Source of the DNA: Mangifera indica
Taxonomy: Eukaryota > Streptophyta > Magnoliopsida > Sapindales > Anacardiaceae
Assembly (NCBI RefSeq): GCF_011075055.1
Contig: NC_058144.1
Coordinates: forward strand, 9,452,138 to 9,516,137
Reading direction: 5' to 3'
Length of the DNA stretch: 64,000 bases
In this document: positions 42,201 through 54,365 of the stretch, piece by piece
Position numbering within the stretch: position 1 is the stretch's first letter
Layout of the letters: the number at the start of each line of letters is the position of its first letter
Program-made: the position numbers and the translations under genes
Notes under the pieces: generated by a model
Databases searched by the model: none
The model's input: the letters and a program-made list of their open reading frames with translations, nothing else
What the model was told of the DNA's origin: nothing

Positions 42201-43670
42201 ATTACATCTTCTGCACTGGTACTTGACGCTTCAACAGATGACCAACCCCTTTGACGCTTCTACAAACTCAATAATCTTTCAACATGAAAAAGCTATTAGA
42301 AAAGCTTTTAAAAGCAACATAAATTCACATTTAAAGCAGATGGAAATGTTATAAATTACTTTGGTGGCTGTATTATCCGTTTGAGGTGTCTTATTCATAT
42401 GTGTGGCTATAAGTCCAGCATAAAAGAACTTATTTAACCCAGCACCAGCTGCAGTCATATCACAAACAATTGCATGGCTGTAAAATTTAATAAACAGATG
42501 GATGAACATAAGCAGATTCATAAAGCAGCCCATTACAGGACACAACAAGATAGTAGCCTTCAATCAACAAGCCAGCTATTGTCTAAAGAAGATAGGTACA
42601 CAGAAAGACTCCAGTGATTACTTGGATCCTTGATGCACATGGTTAGATGATTAACATTTTCACACCAACTATGACAATTTTTTTCTCCAAAACAAACAAT
42701 TCTCTCCAGACTGTTTTGCCTCCGCATGGATGTACTTTCAAAAAATGCATGCCACACTGATTTTTTTGCTAGGAACATGAGATACTAATTACCACAGAAA
42801 CAAGTATATCTTAACTAAAAGTTTCAATTAACTGGTAACAATCACACACCACCAACTGATGTATTGCAAAAGACCCAAGAACCCGGTCAGTGGAGCCCTG
42901 AGCCACAGAACTAAAATAAAGACGAGCTGAAACAGAAAAAGAAGAAACATACACTTGATCTATTCGACCAGCTGCTGCACATGCATTGAGCAAACATACG
43001 TCAGTTTGTCCATTTGGCTAAACTTCATCGTTCTTCATTTCTTCAAGGATCTTCAATTAAAAGAGGAGCAAAAAGAAAAAGGCAGACTGGAAATATTAAA
43101 CTTTATTAAATTTAGTTTTAATTTCTCATAAAAATAACTAAATAAGCACACAAACATACCCGAATCGCCTGGTCAGAATTCTTACATTTCCCACATGTTG
43201 ATATTTCTAGAAAGTCAAACATCATAAAAGTTCAATGTTACTGCTTTTTTTTTTTTCCCAGAAACGATTCCAGCAGGTTTGTGATTACTTTCATCATTTG
43301 AAAAAAATGTTTTCAAGTAATTATAAGCAACTAATATTCATATACAGAAAAGTTAATTAAAGAACGAACATACATCAGGAAGCAAACCGCCGGCTCTCAT
43401 TTGATCCTTAAAGAAAACAGCATCCTGCAAGCGGCTGCCTTTCATAGTACCAACACTTAGCGAATGAAAAATGTCGCGCGTGGGCTGCACACCGTCCAGC
43501 ATCATATCTTCATAAACGTCTCTCAACAGGAAGTGTCTTCTCTAAGCAGTCACAGATGAGACCACCGTATTGTATTCCGATACGTTGTTCGCATAATTTC
43601 GCTGGGCGTACCCCTCCGTTGAAGCACTCAGGAACCGGCGGCCCAGGGCTCGGCCCACTGATCTGTGGTC
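39264..43670 (-). pseudogene. Inactivated PPR gene of the At4g35850 type (mitochondrial pentatricopeptide protein)
   Basis: The exons follow the plant PPR protein known as At4g35850 from near the N-terminus to the end. Order: FLSASTEGYAQRNYANN...RDVYEDMMLDGVQPTRDIFHSL (to 43374); ISTCGKCKNSDQAIR (about 43207-43163); ILEEMKN...LLNACAAAGRIDQ (43050-42953); HAIVCDMTAAGAGLNK (42477-42360); a block at 42290-42070; MLKEEGKVPDVFIVMQMM (41269-41193); CYLHSGDIDCG (40835-40742); blocks near 40070-39980 and 39885-39805; GGYTTANFIWDVMQA (about 39680-39580); EREIPKDDLRLLL (to 39264). It is broken by TAG at 43542-43544 and 43018-43020, a damaged acceptor side near 43200-43245, a one-base gain near 42245, a one-base loss near 42168 and another frameshift near 40020. 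No ATG was found in frame upstream. Most splice sites are still intact, so the loss looks fairly recent. Confidence 0.85.
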
Positions 43671-43832
43671 ACCTGCTCAAAAAAGAAACAAAAAAGAATG
43701 ATTAACTGGTAAGCTTAAGAAATTTAAATGGAACTGCAGCTGTGAACCGTAAATGAATCGGAGGAGTTTCGACAGTGAAAGGATTGATTTTACAACGAAC
43801 GAAACGCAACGTTTTGGCGGCTTCTTAATCTT

Positions 43833-43884
43833 AGCCCAAATGGCTTACATGGGCCTACCATTGTATTGGGCCTATATCGGCCCA
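43833..43884. promoter_or_regulatory. Four site II motifs upstream of the dead PPR gene
   Basis: AGCCCA at 43833-43838, TGGGCC at 43850-43855 and 43867-43872, and GGCCCA at 43879-43884. Such clusters are usual for nuclear genes of organelle proteins, so this looks like the surviving promoter of the PPR pseudogene. Confidence 0.5.
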
Positions 43885-43989
43885 GTATGCATGTTATTAG
43901 AAATTTGTATTATTTTGGGAATTACATTACCTGGAAATTATTCACTGCAATAAATAAATGCAGCTGTTTATTGAGCAGATGAGCTTTTC

Positions 43990-45045
<1,056 letters not shown>

Positions 45046-45474
45046 TTAAGCGACCCTGGAGAGAGAGAAGCCAGAAGGCATGCCTTGGAGCTTAACCTGA
45101 TTGGCTTGCCAGGATTCTTGAATCCTCTTCATGGAGGCAGGATTAATCTGCAAGAAGAGATAATTCCCAGCAAAAAAATCACCAAAATGATTCTGACTTT
45201 CCTTCAATCTCCTCATCAACTTCGCACACGACACTCTGAAAGCAGACACCACCCTGAACTTCTTTCTCAAGATCAGCCTCCTCAACCTGGGAACCTTCAC
45301 TCTGAATCTCCTCCTCCGAATTTGCACGCCCCTGAAGGACGGCCGGTACCAACTTCTGGGTTTAACATTCTTCACAATTCTCGCCCTTTCATCATAACCA
45401 AAACCAACATGTCCTCCTCCTTCTTCCAGGCCATAATATTCATCCTGATGTCTCAATCTCTGGTAAGGAAACAT
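45046..45474 (-). CDS. Small basic plant protein of unknown function, single exon
   Basis: One uninterrupted frame of 142 codons from ATG at 45474 to TAA at 45046. I do not recognise a named family. An N-terminal part with Tyr and Gly (YYGLEEGGGHVGFGYDE) is followed by a strongly basic middle (IRRRRFRVKVPRLRRLILRKK) and a region FRVSCAKLMRRLKESQNHFG then DFFAGNYLFLQINP. The 'KRLKE.Q.HFGDLFAGNYLF.Q.NP' wording reminds me of an uncharacterised dicot protein group. Base composition is GC-richer than the flanks, which supports coding. There are no signal peptide or membrane segments. Confidence 0.65.
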   Translation of the reverse strand: MFPYQRLRHQDEYYGLEEGGGHVGFGYDERARIVKNVKPRSWYRPSFRGVQIRRRRFRVKVPRLRRLILRKKFRVVSAFRVSCAKLMRRLKESQNHFGDFFAGNYLFLQINPASMKRIQESWQANQVKLQGMPSGFSLSRVA

Positions 45475-46018
45475 AAGATTGTGTGGTTTTGAAGATGATC
45501 TGCAAGAATGGGACGTTGGTATAAGTTATGAATTATGAGCGGTTGGTTTCCTTATACAAGCCGTGTGAACATAAGGGCCAAAAGGAGGTGCACTTCGTTT
45601 GCGGAAGCAGTTGAAGTGCATTCAATGCCAAGCTGCTGACGTTGGGATATAAAACATAAAACTTTATCCTCGGACAATAAGTCGATGAATATTTATTTTA
45701 AATATATAAATAAATAAATATTTATATATTTTATTATATAATTTAATAATTTTAAATTAAAAATAAAATAATATTTAATTATATAATAATATAAATAAAA
45801 AAATCATAAAAATTTAAATCGATATATTATATCATACGAAAAACATATAAAGGAAATACGATGGGAAGAGCACAAGAAAACGAACATGTAAAAATTTTTG
45901 TTATATATTTTTTATGTTACAAAAGACCAGATCACAAAAACCTCTGAAATATCACAAGTTCAATGGTAAAATAAAGGCCGAAAGACTTAGCCCCACCCAA
46001 GATTTGTTGAAAACACGA

Positions 46019-46527
46019 GGCCAAAGGACTATTTTCCACCCAAACTATGTTGAATTCTCAAACTTTTTTCTGTTAACTTTAAAAATATCATTTACCCACC
46101 CATGATCGGTTAAATTTAACGGAACCCTAACTCCTAAAAATTTAATCTTATTTTCCCCTATAAATGTTTAAAAACTAATATTTTATTTTCTAAACCAAGT
46201 TTGAAAAGATCATATTTCTCCCCTAGGGTTTAGTTTTAAAACTTGTTTACTTTCTCCGATGTCATCGTCGATCGTCTCTCCCTCTCGAGGATTTCTCTTC
46301 CACCACGGTCTGCCTCAACTCTACCCTGACCCATCCGATACCGAGAAAAGTCATTTGAGAAGAGAAGTCATCTTCTCGGACGAGATTGAATATTAAATAT
46401 AAAAGTATGATTTTACTCTTAAAATTAATAGATTTAAACAGTCATGACGGGTAAATAGGATTTTCAAAATTAATGAAAAGAACTTGGAAAATACTGCATA
46501 GTTTGGATGGGAAATAGTCCTTTGGCC
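46019..46527. mobile_element. Non-autonomous DNA transposon, GGCC-ended family (509 bp, best-preserved ends)
   Basis: The terminal inverted repeats agree at 29 of 31 positions. Both start GGCCAAAGGACTATTT and reach CCAAACTATG. The flanking 9-mers (AAAACACGA at 46010-46018 and AAAGCTCGA at 46528-46536) match at 7 of 9, consistent with an old 9-bp target duplication. The interior has 'cccctagggtttagttttaaaac' and C-rich words but no transposase. A second left end of the same family lies just outside at 45976. Confidence 0.7.
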
Positions 46528-48660
46528 AAAGCTCGATCTAATATCTAGGGGTGGACATGGCATATTGGGAGGGTAGACGCAGGCCGACCCTCAAAATTTA
46601 GATACTTTGAAAAAGGGTAGAAAAGGCCTACCCTGATTTAAGACTAAAAAAATTATTTTTTTAATTTAATTTAATAATAATTCCATCAAACCCCAATTTT
46701 TCTAAAAACCTTTACACATCATCTATGAATTTTCAATTTTGTTTGTTAAGGTTTATTTTTAAAGGGGAAAGTGTCGACGTCTTGTTACTTTATTATTTTA
46801 TTTTACAAACATTTGTTTTCATTATAAAATTTATCCAGCATGTAAAAAACGCATACGAGAGTTTGAGAAAATACACAAGTTATATTCAAATAAGATTTAA
46901 GATTTTGAATGCATAGAATTACCCTAGTTTTCATATAATTCACAATGAAATATCATTTAACGCTTTCATAATTTATCGAATCGTATTAAATTGAAGAGGT
47001 ATACTATTCTAACTTGTTTTATCTTTAAATAATCGACATTCAGATTTACAGATCTTCATATCCAATATTGGACATGTGGATCTTCAATTCAAATGACTAA
47101 ACTTTGATTTTAATTATTGGATTTGAAGTTATTCAATCTAAAATTCGACTATTTCTTTGGTGATTTTAGTTTATTTTTTTTAAATCTTTTTATATTTTAT
47201 TTATGTTAGAGTTGTAATTGAGTTCCAAATTTATATGAATTATAGATGTTGCGAACCACTATAATTATATTCGATTTAAGTAGGTTGTTTTTTTATTCTC
47301 TTTGCATCGAAGATTTACCATGTAAAAAATGAATAGTGTTATTACCTTTTAGTTTTTGGCTATTGTAGTATTTCCTTTGCTAAGATTATATGATTTTTAA
47401 TAAATTTTTATTAGTTAATTAATAAATAATGAAAAACTCAAATTCTTAGCTATAGATTATTAAAATTAATAGATTTAGTTAATTCTAAAAATAAAATTGC
47501 TATTTAACTATAATATATTAAAAATAATACAAATTTTATCTCATTTCCTCTTTTAAATTAAGGAATTAACAATTTTTTTTAAGATTAAACTTTAAAAAAT
47601 TATTTTTTCCTCCCTATGATTTCATTTTAAACAAAATTTCTCCAACACCAGAATCCGATCATCATCTCTCTTTCTTTGCTATCAACAATTACCCTCTTGA
47701 CAAAATTTTTCTCTCTCCAACAACATTGCAACACTCGCCTTCATCGACAACAAGACTATTCATCTTTATCTAAAGTTTGCCTTTACCAACTTCTTCACCT
47801 TCATCGACGACAAATGTCATCTTTGTCACAATGTTACCAATAGATAGAGAGAGAGATTTTTTCAAAAGAGTAACTATCAATGATAGAGAAAGAGAGATGG
47901 TGGTCAAATTTTGATACTGAAAAAATTTGGTTCAAAATAAAACTGTAAAAAGAAAAAATATAACTTTTTAAAATTTAATCGTAAAAAAAAATTATTAATT
48001 TTTCAAACCAATAAAAAAATAAAATTTTATTTTTTAATATATTATAATTAAATAACAATTTTAACCCTAAAGTTAACTAAATATGTTACTTTTAACGGTC
48101 TATAAATAAAAATGTAAGTTTTTCCTGCTGAATAGACACCAATTTGCGTTTTCAATAAACCTTGAGTGGGAATAAGTCTTTTGGCCTAAAATAAACTTAT
48201 AATAAAGAGAATAAATTACCGTGATAACAAAAAGTTTACAAGATACAAAGAGTTTAAGAGGATTAAGAACATCCATTACATTAATAACACCACATGCATA
48301 TTCATTTCTGGATATTTAAAACAATGTGGGCAATTTAGAACCCCACAACCACTAGAGGATTACAACAGAAAGTAATAGATGTCACCAACCTGACCTAATT
48401 TCTAACTGATCAGTAGAACACAGTAAATTCATTCACCATTAGGGAATTTCATTAAAGAGGTAAATAAATTTGAGCGAAAAAACTAAATGAGAAGTAAAAA
48501 AAAATTAATAAATAATAATAAAATGGCATGTACATTAACATTTTCTTCCTAGGAATCTGAAGCTGAATTCAGCACACCTAATATGCTCTTCATAACTGGG
48601 TGATGAACTACAAAGAATTTAGGCCAAGTAATTAATACTTAATAAACATACTTATGTAGT
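46528..48660. other. Intergenic region with further transposon relics
   Basis: No gene. A right end of the GGCC-ended family is at about 48160-48186 ('cttgagtgggaataagtcttttggcc'), with family-like interior from roughly 47480 (C-rich 'ctctctttctttgctatcaac' part at 47640-47830). The 3' untranslated region of the RGLG gene begins below 48660. Confidence 0.45.
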
Positions 48661-51600
48661 TTAGTAGAGCTTAATTCTTGTGTTGATTGGGCTCCGACAC
48701 AAGGGGCATAATTGAAGGTCCTGTCCACATTCACAACATGTCTGACAGAAGAAAAACACACAGAAAAATAACAAGGTCAGTATTTTTTTTAAATTATAAT
48801 CTATTTCCTTCACATGGTACGAAAGCAAAAATTGAGGAATACAGGCTGGGATCTACCTGATGCCCGCAACCAAAGGCCATGTCCTTCACATTAGTAAGGC
48901 AAATAACGCATAGCTGCCCAAATCAACATATAATTTTAGTCCCAACATTCATAATCAATCTATCTCAGTTATTAAGATGAAAATTCTAATTTTCAATGTA
49001 ATAATCAAAGAGGAAGAAGTTTACAATGCAACAAGTTGCAGACTATGGCGCTCAACATCTAAATGCAAGTCAATGCTACACATTGATTTGTCAATTTATT
49101 GCTCATCCGTTTTTATTTTCTAGCAAACTGACTAGGAATCATAAAAAACATGACAGTATCTCCTATACATTAACTGGCAGAAATTAAATCAAAAACCTCA
49201 CTTAAAATGTGATAAACCAGTCTAGATACTATTGATTTTATTTAAGGTAAGAGCAGAGCATAAATATAGTCACACTTCCATCAAAAAAATCATTGTAATT
49301 TCCCAGCAAAAATGGCCTAGTTGGCAGCGTCATCAACTTTTCACTTCTCTCTTATAGCTATCAACCATTTCTCACAGTGACAATATCAAGATCAAGGCCC
49401 TCCATCATGAATACCAAAGTGGTACACCTTAAACTCTGGAACATGCTAGGAATGGGGTAACTCAAGTAGAGCTCGTTTTAAAGGAAAGGACTGTTTTCTT
49501 GTAACTGCTAGAAGTAAAGATCAATTATGCAATAAAAACATAATCACTGATGATGCTTTATTTACATTGGATTTGATGCATTAAAGCTCCATCTAATTCC
49601 TATTTTATGTTTATTGTCCAAAGGCAGCTAGTTAAATAAGTTAAGACAACAACTTAGATCATTCTGTCCAAAATCTCAATACCTGATTATCATATGTAGA
49701 ACTTGTAACAGGAGGAGCTGAGCTGACAGGCTGACTCTCTCTTTCATAAGGAGCATTTGGCTTGAAACTGGTAGAGGTAGAATAGGAAGGTTTCAAGTTG
49801 CTGACAGATGTTGCACCATATACAGGTGGAGGGAGGGGAACCCTCTCTGGAACATTTCTTGTCCGGCGACTGTGCAAGTAATCAGACAAGAGTGACAATG
49901 ACATTTATGCCAGTAGATTTAAAGAAAAAAACGACCAAAAAAATTACAAAGTAACAATAACAGTTGGAAGAATCACTCATTACCCCAGTATATTAAGCTC
50001 TATCGTTGCCTTATACTGAGAAGGAATCTCCATTAAAGCAGCAAGTGCAAATTCTGTTTCCTTTCGAGATTGTTCACGATTCTTTAACATTATCTCTGTA
50101 AAGTTCACAAACTACACAAAAACACATACACACACAAATAAGCTAATCACCAACAAAAAGTTACAAAACTAGGTGACAGCGGTAAAAAACAATATAATAA
50201 TGCCCCAGACACCTACCTGGAAATTATCAAAGGCCCGGGCAGGGATGTTATCGTCAAATTCCTTCATCATGTCCCAGGGCCCATCCCCTACCCCGACTAG
50301 AACAATTGACAGAGGAAGCTTGCTACAATAAAATAAAAATATAATGTGTCAAACAAACCAACCAATACCAGCAACATTAGGAACGTTAGGAACCAAAATT
50401 CACCTTGCTTCCTCTATTGCCTGAACTGTCTTCTGCTCCTGTGGACTTAATTGGCCATGCTGAGTGTCAACGCTTCTTGTTACCTGAGACAACCATCAAT
50501 TTGGGTGAACCCCGACTTACAACAAAAATCCATCCGTCCTAAGATAAACGACCTATTATTGCTTAGCAGGAATGGTGAAAATGACAGGATCCTATCAGCT
50601 TTGTATCCAGTATAAATAAGTTCAATTCTTTTTTTCTGATTCGTTTTCAATTTGTGTAACTGATGATTGTAGCAATCCGTCCCCTCTATTTGGTCAAAGA
50701 TCTAAGATTATATTTATATTTGAGGCAAATACCTGACCATCTGCAATTATCAATAATACATGATACTGGCCACCACTCTGCTCAACGATGGTCATGGCCA
50801 TTTCAATTACAGGAGCAAATGATGTTGGTCCTGTCATGAAAAAAAAAATGCGTAAGCTAAAGGAACCAAACAGCTAAACTTGAAGAGATACTCCAGAATT
50901 TAGTTTTTTAAAAAAATGGCAATTGGAGGATACAGGTCAAACCTGCAAGCCGTAAATGAGGTACAATTTCCCTATACCGACTTAACACCTCCTCAAATCC
51001 ATTACAAAATCTCTCATCTGGAAAGAAACTGAAGACATCTTGATCATGTGTTGAAGCTGCCATTATAAGAGAGCAAAGGTTATCACCCACATATTTCAGA
51101 CAAATAAACCATTTAAAAAAAAAAACCAGTGAAGTCAAGCATACCATCCCCAAATCCATAGCATGGAATCAAGTTATCCTCATCAAATGCAGCTAAGGTT
51201 TTCCCGATAATGGATATTGCTTGTTGATAAGGATTTAAACCATCTCCAATATGATGCAAGCTTCTTCTGTGATATGATCGAGTACCTATTTATAAAAATA
51301 GTTTCAGCATGCTAAATAAGACCATAACCTATATTTAAAGCACTGAAAAAAATAACTTAACCTGTCCACTCATTGCTCTTTGTAAAATCAATGCCAACAA
51401 TGAGATTTGATGATTCAAGGCCAGCACGAGCAAGGGCCTCAGTCACCTACACAGAATGTTAATGAATTTTTACATGCTGTTGACAGAATTTTAAGAGTCA
51501 ATATAATGGAAGATGCGCCATTTAGGACTTGTAAAAGTCATGAAATTATTGTACAAAGAAAATAGGAGAATTCAGAACTGCATGGAAATATTTATAAATG

Positions 51601-51941
51601 CCTAGTTCATCTACTCAAGTGCTTCTTGAATGTGACATTACCTGTTCTAAGGATTTGTAATCATCAGCAATTCTTGAATACCTCCTATCAAGCTTCCTTG
51701 TGTTACCACCGTATTGTTCAGAAGAGGAATTATACTGTTGTGATGTATATGTTTGCTGGGGTGGATAAGGCTGACTTTCTTGACCATATTGTGGCTGAGT
51801 ATACCCGTACTGAGAACCCCAAATCTGATTTTCTTGACCATACTGTGACTGAGAATAGTCATGCTGAGAACCCCGTGAAGATGAAGTCGATCGAAATGAT
51901 GGATTCTGCCTCCAACTGAACCTTGAGCTTCCGGCTCCCAT
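48661..51941 (-). CDS. RGLG: RGLG-type E3 ubiquitin ligase (copine/VWA domain plus RING)
   Basis: Membrane-associated RING ligase; Arabidopsis RGLG1/2 build Lys63 chains and act in auxin, drought and abscisic acid responses. Eleven exons join in frame: 51941-51642, 51446-51362, 51285-51145, 51056-50943, 50830-50733, 50483-50404, 50322-50217, 50111-49984, 49869-49683, 48913-48857, 48741-48661, giving 458 residues (family about 440-490). MGAGSS at the start fits N-myristoylation at Gly2. Residues 20-85 are Gln/Tyr/Ser-rich (SQYG repeats). The copine-like VWA domain begins near 100 with IDFTKSNEW, followed by YGFGD and IADGQVTRS. The C3HC4 RING uses Cys415, 418, 429, His431, Cys434, 437, 444 and 447. 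True ATG is at 51941. Leader exons with donors near 52893 and possibly 52415 lie upstream. Which RGLG paralogue was not resolved. Confidence 0.95.
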
Positions 51942-53256
51942 CAACTAAATTATGCACAGAAGTTTACCAATTTCTAACAAAATACACTTTCTGCTTCAGA
52001 GCACAGCACACAAATAATTAAACCAATCCGAACCAATACCTATAATCAAACACCACAAGACCTCAAAAATTAAAAACAAAATCTGAAATTTTGTTATCCA
52101 AAAAGCCTCAACATGTATTAGATTGATCAACAAAAATTACCTGAACAATTTTCAATTCTCTACCTCACTATCTATGAAAACAACCCAGTTGTCTCTTTTA
52201 CAATAAAAAACAAGAGGCCCAAACCAATCTATCCCAAGCAACACCAAAACACCACAAGCCTCAGAAAGAAACCACCATTTATGAGAAATAAAAAGTTGTT
52301 TGCCAAAGGAATGCAATTTCCAAGAAAACCACCACCAAATCAAATTCAACACACTGAATCAAGCAAACCAACCAGAATAAAATCAAAGCTGTAAAGAGTA
52401 TTCACCACATACCTCGAATGACAAACCTATGGAAAACGTAACAAAAGAAGGAAAAATTTCCAAGAAAATTCGTCACTTCTTTTCTCAACAGTACGGAATC
52501 AAACAAAAGACCAGACCGAAAAAAGCGGCTTTAGATGCATGACTTTAGCACGTAAACGATTGTAACGCCTTAATAAGAAAACTTCTATCCTAAGCATCCG
52601 CCTTTTTTTAACTTAGAAACAACTTCTTATATTATAATCACGTTTGATTCACTACAAGATTCCATTTGTCATCTTACTCAACAAGAAACAATAACTACAA
52701 GCAAACGCAAACATCAAATCACTTATCCATTCAAAATCTTTAAAACAGGAAGAAATATCCAATCCGTGGATATACAGTGACAATTAACAACAGTGTTCAA
52801 GATCTGTTAACAGGAAACCCTAACTCAGTTCAAATTAAAGCAAACTTTCAAAAAGCAGAAATTATAATGCAAGTTATAAAAGAGTACCTACCTTGAAGCG
52901 AAAAAGACGATGAAGAGGCAAGTAGGAGTTCGTAGCATTGCCTCTGCCTCCCCTCTCAGGCGACAAATTGTACCGTGAGTAGAGATTCCTTCAGCTTTTT
53001 CTAGTACTTTCCTTTAAAAAAAGTAATTAACTTTCAATGGGCTTAAAACTTCTCAGTTTCCAGATTTTAGGAAGAATACGAAGGATATAATTGTTTGTTC
53101 ATAGATTGAGGCTGGCACATGGAGATGGTGGCATTATGACGGGCGAAGAAGATAAACATATTTTTATTTTATTTTATTTATAGCGAGATGAGAGCGGTGG
53201 TGCTTCCGTTAAGAAAGTGACAACTCTGCTACTTGTCTATTTTGTCATCATTATTA

Positions 53257-54365
53257 GGCCAAAAGATATTTTCCCACCCATGGATATTAAAGCTTATCCA
53301 ACTTTCAAATCCGTGAATTATTGAAGTTGATAAAATTTTTTAATTTTAAAAATAAAATTATTATTTTATTAATAATTTTAAAAAATATAAAAATTTATAC
53401 TATTTTGTTCTTAAACTCTACAAATTTTTAAAATTAAATTTTCTTTTTTCCAATTTTTTAAACAAATTCTCGACAAATGGTAAAACCTCTCCCTCTCCAG
53501 CAACTAGCACCCTTCAACCCTTTCTCTCCCTTCTTTCGAACTTGTATTTGTCATATAAGTTTTTATTTAAATGAAAACAAATCATTTATGTCTAAACGAA
53601 TTAACGAATACATTCGTCTCTATTAATTTCATACCAATTATGTTGAGAGAGACAACTTTCACGTTAGGGCTGGATTCGAGCCGAGCCAGCTCGAGTTCGA
53701 GCTCGGCTCGGCTCGGTTCGAGCCCGAAACGAGCCGGGCTCAGCCCGGCTCGATCGAGCTCGAGCCGAGCCCGAGCTGGCTCGGGTTGGCTCGGTATATT
53801 TTTTTAAAAATTTTTTTATACAAAACGGCGTCGTTTTAATCCATATATATATACAAAACGGTGTCGTTTTGATATAAAAAACGAGTCGAGCCGAGCCGTT
53901 ACCGAGCCGAGCTGAAAACGAGCCGAACTCGAGCCGAGCCGAATTCGGCTCGAGTCGAGCCGAACTCGAGCCAGCCCTTAAAAAGCCGAGCGGAGCCCGA
54001 GCTGGCTGCGAGCCGAGCTCGGCTCGGCTCGAATCCAACCCTATTTCACGTTGTCAAGAGGGATGGAGATCTCTAAAGAAGTTGGTCATTTATAGGAAAA
54101 TCGTTTTAAAAAATTTGAAATCTTGAGGGAGAATATAGCCTTTCAAAATTTAATCGTGGTAAAATTTGCTAGTTTTTAAAGTTTAGAAAAAAATGATATA
54201 ATTTTTTATAATTTTTAAAAGATTAATTAAATAATAATTTTACCTCTAGAATTAATCGATTTTATTAATTTCATCGACCCATAAATAAGATTTTAGATTT
54301 TTTAAAAATTAACAGATGAGAACTGGATATACATCAAGCCTTCGGTGGGACTAAGCCTTTTGGCC
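53257..54365. mobile_element. Non-autonomous DNA transposon, GGCC-ended family, carrying a nested hAT element
   Basis: Left end GGCCAAAAGATATTTTCCCA and right end in reverse complement GGCCAAAAGGCTTAGTCCCA. Flanking 9-mers TCATTATTA (53248-53256) and TTATTTTTA (54366-54374) match at 7 of 9. Without the nested element (53665-54043 plus one 8-base duplication) it measures about 720 bases, similar to the 707-bp copy at 15.7 kb. No transposase. Confidence 0.65.
53665..54043. mobile_element. hAT-type non-autonomous element with exact 8-bp target duplication (379 bp)
   Basis: TTTCACGT stands on both sides (53657-53664 and 54044-54051), the 8-bp duplication expected of hAT transposition. The terminal inverted repeats start TAGGGCTGGATTCGAGCCGA on the left and TAGGGTTGGATTCGAGCCGA on the right, 22 of 23 positions equal. 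The subterminal parts are GC-rich arrays of GAGCC(G) and GAGCTCG words in both orientations, and the middle is AT-rich with two copies of AAAACGGYGTCGTTTT (53822-53837, 53855-53870). No transposase is encoded. The ends are little diverged, so insertion is fairly recent. Confidence 0.88.

Noticed and set aside
51942..51944. Start of the RGLG protein one codon earlier.
   Set aside because: That codon is TTG; the real ATG at 51941 gives MGAGSS, which fits myristoylation.
53571..54038. Ser/Arg/Ala-rich open frames on both strands.
   Set aside because: They arise from the GAGCC/GAGCTCG word array of the hAT element and do not look like a real protein.
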